Positions 10,371-20,292 of a stretch of DNA of 64,000 nucleotides are shown here, piece by piece. Both the position numbers and the translations under genes were made by a program. Source of the stretch: Venturia oleaginea (Eukaryota; Ascomycota; Dothideomycetes; Venturiales; Venturiaceae). The stretch lies in contig JABMLP010000012.1 of the NCBI GenBank assembly GCA_013176395.1, positions 1,674,001 to 1,738,000 of the forward strand. The letters are read 5' to 3'. Each line of letters begins with the position of its first letter. Position 1 is the first letter of the stretch. The notes under the pieces were generated by a model, which saw only the letters and a program-made list of their open reading frames with translations, made no database searches and was not told the origin of the DNA.

Positions 10371-11354
10371 TTAGATACATTGAATTGGGGAAGGACTCGA
10401 CGGCTGGAGAGGCAGTGTGTTGGTTGTACATCCAGGCTGTAAGATGTATGATGTTCCTTGTCGCGGAGATAAAGAGGTTGAGTAAGCTCGATCCTAATGT
10501 CCGTGTCGTGTCGGTGATCAGTGATCCCGTCTGCTGTTTGAAGCCTGAGATTGTCACAATTAAGAACGGAGGAGCAATCAGTCTTGTGATCCTTGACGCA
10601 AAAGACTGTCAAGGTAACGAATGGAGGAGTTGCGAGCAAGGCTGAGATGATTAATCGAGGTCGCAAACTTGGATGTCGTGGTATGGTGAGAGTGATAGCC
10701 CCGCCCCAAGATTCAACTGTCTGCATCTATTTTTTAGGGCTACTTGAAGGGGCACAAATTCCTGAGGAAGCGAATTGCGATTTCGATATAATAGAAATTG
10801 TAAGAAGGGTAAATTCGATGTGCGAAGAGGTCGTAGAAAGCTAGGATAAGCGTGTCGACAGGCAGGAAGCTTCAAGCGTGTTTTCAGCGTCCACTTCAAT
10901 GAAGGAGATGGCTGGAAGTCTGCATGCAAATCATCTTCGATCGCTAAGAATGAAGTCACGGCGGGCCGGCCATTCACATCCCTTCATCTTACTATCGAAG
11001 ACCGGTTATCACCTTCAGCTAAGGATCGATATCGAGAAATACGTTTCTGGCAATCCTGGGAGCTAACTTCGCCAAAATTTTGGCGATATCAAACTTGAAT
11101 TGAAAATATCTCATTTGGGATACTACTTTGAAACCGGAGCACAATAAAAAGTTGAATTGATGTATGCGAGGAAGTTGGAGCTGGAATGTTCAAATGGCGA
11201 GCTAGGTCAGGTGATCAAGATAAACCCCTGCTAGCGTACTTGACGCTGATTGGATAGATGACAGGTCAGCTCGAAATTCTGTGTGGGCCGCCGATTTTCG
11301 AACTTGTCGACGGCTTCAGGCTCTCTCCAACAACAAACTAATCCAGCAGCAACA
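10371..11354. other. Intergenic with promoters of the MBL and RPL4 genes
   Basis: The two flanking genes diverge. Several open frames of 80-120 codons on both strands overlap one another and show no protein-like features. The right end should hold the strong promoter of the ribosomal protein gene. Confidence 0.4.
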
Positions 11355-12647
11355 ATGACCTCCAGACCGACCGTTGGCATCGTCGGCGCCGATGGCGCTG
11401 CCACGCAGAATACGATCCCTCTCCCAAGTGTCTTCAAGGCCCCAATTCGACCAGATATTGTCCAGTATGCGACTCCACAAACACACCGCGCAAAATTCAG
11501 ATACTGATGGAAACACAGGACCGTTCACACTGGCATGGCCAAGAACAAGAGGCAGCCATATGCTGTGAGCGAGAAGGCCGGTCACCAGACCTCTGCTGAG
11601 TCCTGGGGTACTGGTGAGTGCAATCGGACAATTGAAGCTTGGGCTTCGAGATGAGTTGTGAGAGTGGACAATTTCTGACAAAGCATTTGCAGGACGTGCC
11701 GTCGCCCGTATTCCTCGTGTGTCTGGTGGTGGTACTCACCGTGCTGGTCAGGCTGCCTTTGGTAACATGTGCCGATCCGGTCGCATGTTCGCACCCACAA
11801 AGGTCTGGAGGAAGTGGCACGTCAAGATCAACCTTGGACAGAAGTGAGTTGGGAGGCATCGAAATATATGGTATCAGTTCTAATAATTACCAGGCGATTC
11901 GCTACTGCTTCTGCCATTGCCGCCTCATCGAACGCAGCTCTCCTCATGGCCCGTGGTCACCGTGTTTCCACAGTCCCTGAAGTCCCACTAGTTGTCTCCT
12001 CCGCCGCATTCAATGTCTCTAAGACCTCCGCCGCTGTCGCTCTTCTCAAGGGAATCGGTGCTGGCCCAGATGTTGACAAGGTCAAGAAGTCGAGAAAGCT
12101 CCGCGCTGGTAAGGGTAAGCTCAGAGGCCGTCGTCACCGTCAACGACGTGGACCTCTCGTAGTCTACAACCCAGACACGGATGGAAAGGAGATCTACCAG
12201 TCGTTCCGAAACATCGCCGGTGTTGAGACTTCCTCAGTCTACTCCCTCAACCTTCTTCAGCTTGCACCAGGTGGGCATCTCGGACGATTCATCATCTGGA
12301 CTTCCAGTGCTTTCGAGGCTCTCGATAAGATCTACGGATCCACCGTCGACCCATCTGCGCTCAAGAAGGACTTCCTCCTCCCATCCCCAACCGTCGCACA
12401 GCCAGATATCGCCAAGCTCATCAACTCCTCGGAAATCCAATCCGCTCTCCGAGGTGTCCGTGGCAGCAATATCACCAAGCGTGGTGTCACACAAAAGAAG
12501 AACCCTCTCGTCAACAAGCAGATTCTTCTACGTCTAAATCCATATGCTTCACAATATGCCAAGGAGAAGCTGGGTCAGCAGAAGGTCGAGGGCGACAAGC
12601 CAAAGGCATTGGACGCTGGCTTCCTCAAGCTTGCTCACGAAAACTAA
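11355..12647 (+). CDS. RPL4: Cytosolic 60S ribosomal protein L4 (uL4)
   Basis: Large-subunit protein lining the peptide exit tunnel. Four exons (11355-11464, 11519-11613, 11693-11843, 11894-12647; introns 54, 79 and 50 nt) encode 369 aa. The protein starts [14 protein letters not shown], followed by [23 protein letters not shown], then the tunnel-loop region [16 protein letters not shown]...[14 protein letters not shown] with [24 protein letters not shown], and [18 protein letters not shown]. The eukaryotic C-terminal extension is lysine-rich. Several short introns at the 5' end are usual for fungal ribosomal protein genes. Confidence 0.97.
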
Positions 12648-13192
12648 GGGATTGTATTTACTGGCGAATGGGTTTTTAGTTCGGCTCTCACATGACGTTT
12701 GCTTCTTCTAAATGAAAGCGAGTGTTCAATGAAGGAGCAAGTAATGACAAAGAAAGTCATGCCACATTATATGATATACCATTTTTGTGCAATCAATACC
12801 TGTGACTCCCCCAATCCAATCCCTCAAATCATGTCCTGCACTAAAATACTTAAAGCTTATATTGCCCAATTCGAGATCGGTACTGATAAATTTTTGGCAA
12901 TTTCTCATAATGGAAATGCCAGGAATTTATCAATATCGATGCCTAGGTGAGGGATTCCCGTTCTCAAATCAAACCTTGGAACAGTCTGCTGTACCTAATC
13001 GAGGTACTCTATTCCAGAAAATATGTCTGGTTTCTAGACCAAAGAGACCCACTTGCTATGCCATCATAAACTAGTTCTCAGCTCCAAGCCCACTTGCCAA
13101 CGCGAACAAGCTCTGTCGCCTCTATCGTACACCATTTCCATGTAGTCATGACCATTATCATGAAATCTCAATCCAGTAATATGTAGACAAAT
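12648..13192. other. Intergenic, 3' regions of RPL4 and the ankyrin gene
   Basis: Convergent genes flank this AT-rich stretch. Nothing beyond likely 3' untranslated sequence is seen. Confidence 0.5.
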
Positions 13193-13642
13193 CTATTCTT
13201 CCACGCCCATAATGTTCAACGCCTCCTCCCTCTTGAACATCTTCGCGCAATCAACAGCATTCGGTTGACCCAGTCTAATATCTGCACCGCCTTTGACCAA
13301 TAACTTGACAATCTCATCATAACCCTTAAACACAGCTCCAGCAATTGGACTTTGACCTCTTGCATTCAGAACATTTTTGTCGGCGTTCTTTGAAAGCAAT
13401 AGCTCTACTGTTTCTTTTTGTCCATTGTAGGCTGCTAACATTAGGAGCGTGTTTCCTTCGTGGTTGGTGAGATTGGTTGGGATTCCAGCAGTGAGGTATT
13501 GGGAGAGAGATTGGACATCGCCGGCGCGAGCATAGTCGAATAATTTTGCGGCGAGTTCTAGAGCTTCGGGTGGGAGGGTTGAGGTGTCTTTTTTATGGGG
13601 AGTGGGAGTTGAAGGCTCGGATTCTGGCATTGGGACGGGCAT
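13193..13642 (-). CDS. Small ankyrin-repeat protein
   Basis: A 149-aa protein made of ankyrin repeats, presumably a protein-interaction adaptor; the partner is unknown. After a Pro/Ser/Thr-rich N-terminus (MPVPMPESEPSTPTP) come LFDYARAGDVQSLSQYLTAG, then repeats with the diagnostic patterns GNTLLMLAAYNGQKETVELLLS and GQSPIAGAVFKGYDEIVKLLVK, ending PNAVDCAKMFKREEALNIMG. Similar short three- to four-repeat proteins are widespread in ascomycetes. An in-frame ATG 48 codons upstream exists, but that extension is unlike the family and overlaps the divergent promoter, so the internal start was chosen. No intron. Confidence 0.82.
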   Translation of the reverse strand: MPVPMPESEPSTPTPHKKDTSTLPPEALELAAKLFDYARAGDVQSLSQYLTAGIPTNLTNHEGNTLLMLAAYNGQKETVELLLSKNADKNVLNARGQSPIAGAVFKGYDEIVKLLVKGGADIRLGQPNAVDCAKMFKREEALNIMGVEE

Positions 13643-13921
13643 GTTGTGTTTGGAGGTCGAAGAAAATAAATGCAGAGGGTGTTTAAAGAGTTCGATGATG
13701 TGTGATGCTTGTTTTACCTCGAGATTCGTGAAGTCATTTGCAGGTGCGGAATGAAGTCTTCCGCCCAGTTGATCGGGTGCAACCACTTTCCAAAGCTAGG
13801 TACAGCATCGCGACACCATCTACATAATCACAAACATTCGACTTTTGGACACCATAAGCTACATTTCAACCTCTAAATCTCGGCCTCTTCCCATCTCCTC
13901 CGCGCATAAAACACAATTACC
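13643..13921. promoter_or_regulatory. Divergent promoter between ankyrin gene and TAF11
   Basis: 279 bp between two divergent starts. The TAF11 side is pyrimidine-rich just before ATG (CTCGGCCTCTTCCC), as often seen upstream of fungal housekeeping genes. Confidence 0.45.
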
Positions 13922-14912
13922 ATGGCGACCTCACCTCCATATCACGGAGCAGGCTCACCACCAGGATCATCCATAGGATTACCGAAGAAGCGACCATCTT
14001 TGGGAGCACCAAATGCTTCAAATAAACGTCGAAAACAGTCCACCGCCGGACCATCACATCTGCGCCAAACCTCCTTCCCTCCTGAAAACATCCCAAACCA
14101 GGGCTCGCGCTCTCCCTCCGTTGATTCAAATATCGTCGGAACACCCAGTGCGATGAGCGGTGTCAGTGGCCTCAAGAAGAAGCGAAGAAAGAACGCAAAA
14201 GGTGGAGGTGATGACGAAGGCAGCATCACAGGGAGCGCCATAACAAAAGTGAGAAGTGGCATGGGGACAGCGGCAGGAGGTAGCATTGTAAACGGAGCCG
14301 ACGCCGACGAAGATGGTGAAGACGACGATGATGCGGATGGCGAAAACGGTGGCGCCGTAGCAGAAGGCGGCCAAATGGACGAAGCTGCTAAACAACAGCA
14401 TAAGAAGAACATGGAGTACGTGAACACATGCTTTCTTATTCAATAACTACCCACTCACGCCTAACAGGATTCTATTCGATGCGTTTACGCCTGATCAAGA
14501 GGAGCGATACGAAAAGTTTCGTCGTGTTAGGTTACGGAAGGAGAGTGTAAGGAAGCTCACGAATCATACTGTCTCACAATCGGTACCAGCGAATATTATT
14601 ACGGCAATTGGAGGTATTGCGAAGTCATTTGTGGGAGACTTGGTCGATCGGGCATTGGATGTTCAGATCGAGTGGCTGGCTGCCGGAACCCAAAATGGTC
14701 TTGGTGGGCTCGTAGCACACGACCCTTTCACTAAAGATAGAATCGACCAAAAAAATCGAGGACCATTGACGCCGGATCATATTCGGGAGGCGCTGAGGAG
14801 ATACAAGAAAGACAACGAAGGAGCTAGTGCTGGTTTCTTGGGATTGAGTCTTGAGGCAAATGGCAGGGAGAATGTTGCTGCGAAGACTGGTGGGAAGAAG
14901 TTGTTCAGATGA
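13922..14912 (+). CDS. TAF11: TFIID subunit TAF11 (TAFII28-like)
   Basis: Histone-fold subunit of general transcription factor TFIID, pairing with TAF13. Exons 13922-14415 and 14468-14912 (intron 52 nt, branch CTAAC next to the acceptor) give 312 aa. The first 160 residues are low-complexity: Ser/Pro-rich with basic clusters (KKRRKNAKGGG) and a Glu/Asp-rich run. The conserved domain begins at the splice junction with MEILFDAFTPDQEERYEKFRRVRL and continues with VRKLTNHTVSQSVPANI, IGGIAKSFVGDLVDRALDVQ and the distal PLTPDHIREALRRYK helix, matching the TAF11 histone fold. Between them an insertion (GTQNGLGGLVAHDPFTKDRIDQKN) resembles that of other filamentous fungi. Confidence 0.93.
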
Positions 14913-17596
14913 TCATTTCTTTTCGAAATTAAGATTGGCATTCAAACATGGAAAGAGGATCAGAAATTCGACAGCGGGTTGTGAAAGAACAAAATGAGGC
15001 TGGGGAACAGTGACAACACGTTCCAGAATGCCAAGGGAGTCGAAGACATCCGGTAGGTCACAAGCGCTGTTTCCACCTTCCCCCTGGGTCCAAGACGAGC
15101 GGGTTGATGCTTCGATGATGATAAATGGTCATTCAATAACAGGCATTACTGCTCATTCTCTGCGCAGTCGTAACATCAGGCTGTGATGAATTCTTAAGCG
15201 ACACAGAATGGCTTTTTGATCGCTATGGCCTCCCATCAAGAAGCTATAGTTCTTCTTTCCAGCCGATCAACCGCATTCTTCATCTGGATAGTGAGTCACG
15301 ACAACAATAGCAACTCAACGGCTCACACGCTGACAAACTATAAGATTTAATCATAACAGCTTCGTCGGAGCTCTGAGTCCACCATTCCGGAGATACAAGC
15401 TCTGCGGGCTCGTTGATAGATTTGGCAACCTCTTCGGACCCTCTTGTTCGCCGTATGCATCGAAAGTTCGTGTTGGGGCTGCACTACTACCCCTAACTCG
15501 CTTTTCCTTCTCAGCTTGATTTTCGGTTTATCCATTTTCTCATAATGCAAAAGCGAGTTCCTTCCAGTATTTCCATCTTTGTTTCATTGATTTCGAACGC
15601 CTTCTGTTCCGCTTTCGGTATTTTTTGCCGTAAAAATGTCCTCTCAGATCTGGGACCTGAGCCTCCAGCTCTGTCGCGACTCCTCCGCTTGTCAAGTTCT
15701 TCTCCTTCTCATGTTAACGAGGCGAGCTCCGTCCTCTATTTTCATCTTTTTATCATCGACTTCGAACACCAGCATGTTGTCATTAGCCTTTCCAGTTGTA
15801 ACTTATCAGCTTATGGCTATTCTTCTTCCCATATGACTGAGAGTCTTACCCTAAGTAAGAGTAGATACGTTTTGCGTCTATATAAGCTCTGTATCCGTCC
15901 ACTTTTCTTAATATATATTATACAATATAATTGTGTACCGAGGACGTGTAAGTCTGCAGATTTCTCTGTTTACCTGTTGAAGGATTGGAACTTGCGCGAA
16001 CGGGGAGATCATGTTGTCTTCCTCGTTGGCTGGGCTGGCAATCTGTTTAACGTCATGTAACCGTAGTCTCCATACTTGTTATACATCTGAAGTCGTGAGA
16101 GGTAGGTAACCCAAGATGGTCCAAAATACCCTTCACTTTGCAGTATCAATCAGGGTGCCCGGTATGCCATAATTAATGCTGTCCTTCTACATATCAACAG
16201 GTCATATCGGCAACATCCTCGTTGCTGCTACCTACGACTCATCTTCTCGATATTTCACCACTCACCTTTTTTTCAGTTTTTTATATGTGAGTGTTTTTTT
16301 CAGTCATTTGAATTCCCATTTGAATTCCTAACCTATCTACATTATTATTCATACTCCATTCATTCGAATCGTTTTGAACTGAAGATCCGTGACTACTGAT
16401 AACAGAGAAAGAAGATGGTAGACTTTGGCACACCACGACTGTCACTGTCAAAGCATTACCGCCATGACCCAATTCATCCACCACATTCACCGCAGAACCA
16501 GGGCTGAAGGCCTTACGCGCATAAAAATATTTTTCCTGCACTCTCCTCGATGCTGAAGTATTGTGTCCTAACCTCCTTGAAGACATCATCTTCTCGATCT
16601 GTACGCGTTGAGGTGGCGAGTGAAGAACGATTAGACAATCGAGTCGCATGAAACGCTCTCCATAGAGGACCAGATGAAGAGGCTTTAGGCACTCAAGAGC
16701 AGGACCACTCACCTTCATCTACGACCTCTGGCCTCGAAGTCGTAACTGACACCAAATACAGTCAATCCCAAATTGCAAGCCATCGAGCGAAAAGAGGAGC
16801 ATGGATAAACTCGAGGAGGCGGAAGCCATCCAGACCCCAGTCACTCAGGTTGTGGAAGCACATATGGATGAAAAGAACATAGCACACAAGAACGAAGACT
16901 ACATGACCAAAGACATGAGCGAGGAGGCAGAAACGACCGAGATACAGGACAAGAGCACCCCGTTAAGCACCCTTGATCGCCTAACCTCTCCAAAGAATCT
17001 GCATTCGTCAACAATGGGCCTTTTCCAGACTGCCGAGACTCGATCCCCCAGGGAGATGATGCAGAACCTATCACGATGCCTCCAATAGTCTCAAAGCTTG
17101 AAATCCAGAGCTCTATCCCTGCTGTCGACCATACCTCCATAAAGCCCTTTACCCGAGAGGTCTCCACTTCCAAGTCAAATTATGCTAAGCAGTCCGAGAC
17201 CAAAGTCAAGGGTCTTCGACCCGGGTGCGTCCGTGTCGGAGACCCAAAATATTGTCGAATAGAGTCAGCATCTCGTGAATCCGATCTCATTGTTGATCAA
17301 AGCAGAGTCATATTGTTCTAACTTCTAGCATTTCTCCATCGCGATCCATCCTCCCTCACCGAATCTGCTCTCCGATCAGTGGTGAGTCAATGGAATACCG
17401 TTCAAGTACCGTAGTTGAGGCAATCGTTTTGGTTTGGAGACATAACTTTGACTAAACCAACCAGATTGTAATGGCCCCTATGCCTCATTAAACAACCGCA
17501 ACGCGCAAACGGCAATGTAATTATTATTGTCTTATAACGTGTAGATGTTGGTAGAGTAATGCAAAAACCTCGTGGCCTCGGTCTCCAGACAGATTA
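14913..17596. other. Gene-poor region, no supported gene
   Basis: Start of a 7-kb island between TAF11 and the GMC gene. Several frames of 90-170 codons occur (e.g. 15545-16060 and 16801-17088, both +), but they lack domains and the first contains a diverged internal repeat. AT-rich patches near 15880-15940 and many TpA steps suggest decay. A short open stretch around 15165-15290 (+) begins hydrophobic and contains CDEFLSDTEWLFDRYG, but no consistent splice to a second exon was found. Confidence 0.4.
15553..15770 (+). repeat. Diverged direct repeat, about 49 bp, 169 bp apart
   Basis: 15553-15601 and 15722-15770 match at about 39 of 49 positions (GCGAG.TCC.TCC...TATTT.CATCTTT...). Most differences are transitions. 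It looks like an old tandem duplication of a roughly 170-bp unit. Confidence 0.6.
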
Positions 17597-18565
17597 ATGA
17601 GTTGGGGAAAAAAGGCTAAAGTCAAGAAAGAGGTGGTAGACACAGAAGTTGTAGGAGGAGCAGAGGAAGGAAGAAGAGACGAAAGAGGAAGACACGAAGG
17701 AGGAAAAGACCAAGAAGAGTCCGACTGCAATATATCAGCGCCACCCCGCCCGAGACGCAAGCTCATCAGCCGTGCAAATCTCAAAAAAATGAGAGATTCT
17801 GTTGAACAGAACATAATCTGTCCCGAACAGGAAGGATCGGAAGTGGAGGAAGAAGATCTCAAAGACAACGCAGACAAGGCCACAGGGAAATCTAAAGCTG
17901 TTCCGAAGTCAACAGCAAAAAAGACAAACCGTCCAAACAAAGGCTCACTCCCCAAGCTTGAAAAACCCTATTCTAGATTTCCCGAGTTTCTTAAGTGGTA
18001 CAAGCATACAGGTCATGGCAGTGCTCTTGCAGTGGTGTGAGCACATAAAGCTGTATACCCTATTCTGCGCAAGGTCATCAAAAATACAATGGACGATCCA
18101 AAGGAGTGGAACATTGGTCAAGTAGTGGGTTCCGGCGCGATGGAGAAGGGCTTGAGCCAAGCGTGAGAACAAGTGTGTCGAGAATACTGTCTGGGAGAAG
18201 CACCAGAAGCTATTATCTACAGCCTACGAATATATCCTATATCACTCGGCAATAGTTACGATGTTCGCTTCTAAGGACGATAAAATTAAGAAAGCGAATA
18301 AGAGTATCGCTGAGGATGTCTGCCTCAAGCTCTATAAGATACACGAGACTTAGCTAACTAATGCGCTCGCGTCCCTGGCTGGCGTGGTGGAGAAGGAAAT
18401 CCGCTAAGAAATTATACGGCTCGTGTTGATGCCTCTGTCCCCGATGCTTTCGGTAAGCCAGCCTCGTGGAATCTATCAGGCCGCCAACCCAAAAAGACCG
18501 GCAAGCGTTCAGCGGAGGAACGCCAGGCAGTGGCACTACAGCTAAGCGTTAGAAGAAATGAGTGG
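17597..18565 (+). pseudogene. Decayed gene of unknown family
   Basis: A long protein-like sequence survives in pieces. A charged N-terminal part (MSWGKKAKVKKEVVDTEV...) leads to RFPEFLKWYKHTGHGSALAVV. After an in-frame TGA (18038-18040) the same frame goes on AHKAVYPILRKVIKNTMDD and EWNIGQVVGSGAMEKGLSQA to a second TGA (18164-18166). A one-base shift then gives KCVENTVWEKHQKLLSTAYEY... and KKANKSIAEDVCLKLYKIHET, an in-frame TAG, LASLAGVVEKEIR, and after another shift NYTARVDASVPDAFGKPASW and QPKKTGKRSAEERQAVALQL. At least three stops and two frameshifts make it a pseudogene; a TGG to TGA change would explain the second stop. I cannot name the family; a transposon-borne gene is possible. Confidence 0.65.
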
Positions 18566-19300
18566 TGATGTTTCTCTCCATCCAGGCCTCTCAACAGTCT
18601 GTCTAGTTTTACCCGACTGAGGCCGGCGGATGCCAGCTGGTCTGCAGACTTCCTCTTACTCGACTTCTGCCTATATCGCCCTTCGAATCTTTAATCCGAC
18701 GGCGGATAGATTGTAGTTATTGGGTGGCGAAGTAGCTACGCCACTCCTAATTAGGACTCGACGGGCGGGTTAACTCTAAGGTTAACTTTATCTATCCGCC
18801 TATCCGTCTATAGAAAGTATTCTTGCCTACTCGCCCTAGCTTTACTCGTCGGCGCCGCGGACTGTTAAGAGGCCTGATCTTTATCGCTTCAAACGAGCAC
18901 AAGGTAATTCCGAGCTACCTGGCGGTAAGAGACTTCCTTCGATAGAGCTGATAATCATAGCATGTATAGAATAGCAAAAGCGATGGCTCATTAGACTTGT
19001 ATATCCAGGACACATTAAGTTCGGCGAGCATCCCACAAAAGTTTATGGTAACGTTGAGGTGGACGAATTATCTTTAAACCAAATGACACTAATCTCCGGC
19101 AGTCTGGTACCACAGAAAGAAACCAACAATAGATGAGCATATGCTACTCATACCGCAAAAAAATCGGCCTGCATTTTTTCAAGACACCCCTTCCGCAGTC
19201 GTCAGCTTTTTAGTAGTATGATCCTATTCCTGGATAAGAATCTCAGTACATCGAGTCTCGTAAAGAAATACTGAATTATAGTGTCCACAATACTGCTCTA
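18566..19300. other. Decayed repeat-like DNA
   Basis: No open frame of note. The sequence is rich in TA steps and short stop-laden runs (CTATAG, TTAACTCTAAGGTTAAC), consistent with mutated mobile DNA, possibly by repeat-induced point mutation. No ends or homologous partner are visible in the window. Confidence 0.35.
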
Positions 19301-19662
19301 GGGCCTGTTTGTGAATCCAGAATTCAATTGTCAATGCAGCGGCGTGTTCGTGGGAATTCAAAAGGTGCATTAAGAATCTCAATATATTCAAAGTTTTCAG
19401 GGGTACCAGGTTCCTACGGCGGGATTCCAGGGGTGTTTGAGTAACTGCATTGTGTGCGAAGTTGATTTTTTTGGTTGCAGCTGATTCTAGGTCCTGATTG
19501 GTTAAATACGATTGGCCGCGCTGGCAGGAACACTGGGTACATTGAGATTTAATTGCGTTAAGAATCTCTCCATTTGGTCACACGAAGAGACCCATGTTGG
19601 CGATGCAGCCGACGCAGCTAATGTACATTGAGCTTCAAATCGCAAATTCACGAACACCACCC
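19301..19662. mobile_element. MITE-like element, 362 bp
   Basis: The left end GGGCCTGTTTGTGAAT (19301-19316) and the right end ATTCACGAACACCACCC (19646-19662) are inverted repeats, matching at 13 of 17 positions, with a further shared TCAATG at equal distance inside. The element is flanked by TA on both sides (19299-19300, 19663-19664), as expected of a TA-duplicating (Tc1/mariner-like) transposase, although TA flanks are common by chance. It has no coding capacity, so it would be non-autonomous. Confidence 0.55.
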
Positions 19663-19717
19663 TAAGCGGCGCACAAAATCAAAAAGCACTCACTTTTTTA
19701 TCTACCATATTGACAGT

Positions 19718-20292
19718 ATGTCCGACCTATATACTAAGCTGTAGGACCAAGTCGAAAACTTCCACGATGAAGGCCGAGATAGAGAATGCCTCGGTGCAGC
19801 AAACTACTTTTTAACCGATCCTACTTTTCCTCACTACCTTATCATGAAGACGAATATTGTTTCTGCAGCTTTTACCGACGATATCGATGTAGCAGAGGTT
19901 GGTTTGTTCCATTTTTACTGCGCGACGAGAGAATGCTCTCGCATAATAGTTTGTTCCACCGTAATACAATTGAAATGACCTGGTACATCGCACGACGTCT
20001 AATCACGGAAGACGAGAACGACGAAACAACAGAAACCTGCTTCGCCGAGCTTCGACAGTCTCTGGATGAGCTCAAGAATCATCTGGATATCGAATCATTA
20101 AGAATTAGAGTGGGAAAGTTGAGTGAGAACGAGAACCTCGAGAGTGCAATCGCCGAAGGCGTTCGAAAAGAGATGGATGAGAGGGAGGAAGCAAGAGCTG
20201 AAGGCAAGGCTCTGGCCGAAGCCGAAAGAGAGTTGGACTTTGAAAAAGAAGAAGAGGATTTTGGAAACGAGCAAAAGGAGTATGAGAAGTAG
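19718..20292 (+). pseudogene. Decayed coiled-coil protein gene
   Basis: Reading starts with MSDLYTKL, then an in-frame TAG, then DQVENFHDEGRDRECLGAAN and YFLTDPTFPHYLIMKTNIVS with AAFTDDIDVAEVGLFHFY. After a shift near 19960 the frame runs MTWYIARRLITEDENDETTE and CFAELRQSLDELKNHLDIES and ends in a strongly charged coiled coil (EEARAEGKALAEAERELDFE) with a stop at 20290-20292. Both halves look like protein, so one ancestral gene of about 190 codons with one stop and one frameshift is the simplest reading. Family unknown. Confidence 0.6.

Noticed and set aside
15165..15520. Possible two-exon small gene (CDEFLSDTEWLFDRYG and VGALSPPFRRYKLCGL)
   Set aside because: The GTGAGT donor and the available acceptor leave the second part out of frame, and an in-frame stop precedes the first part.
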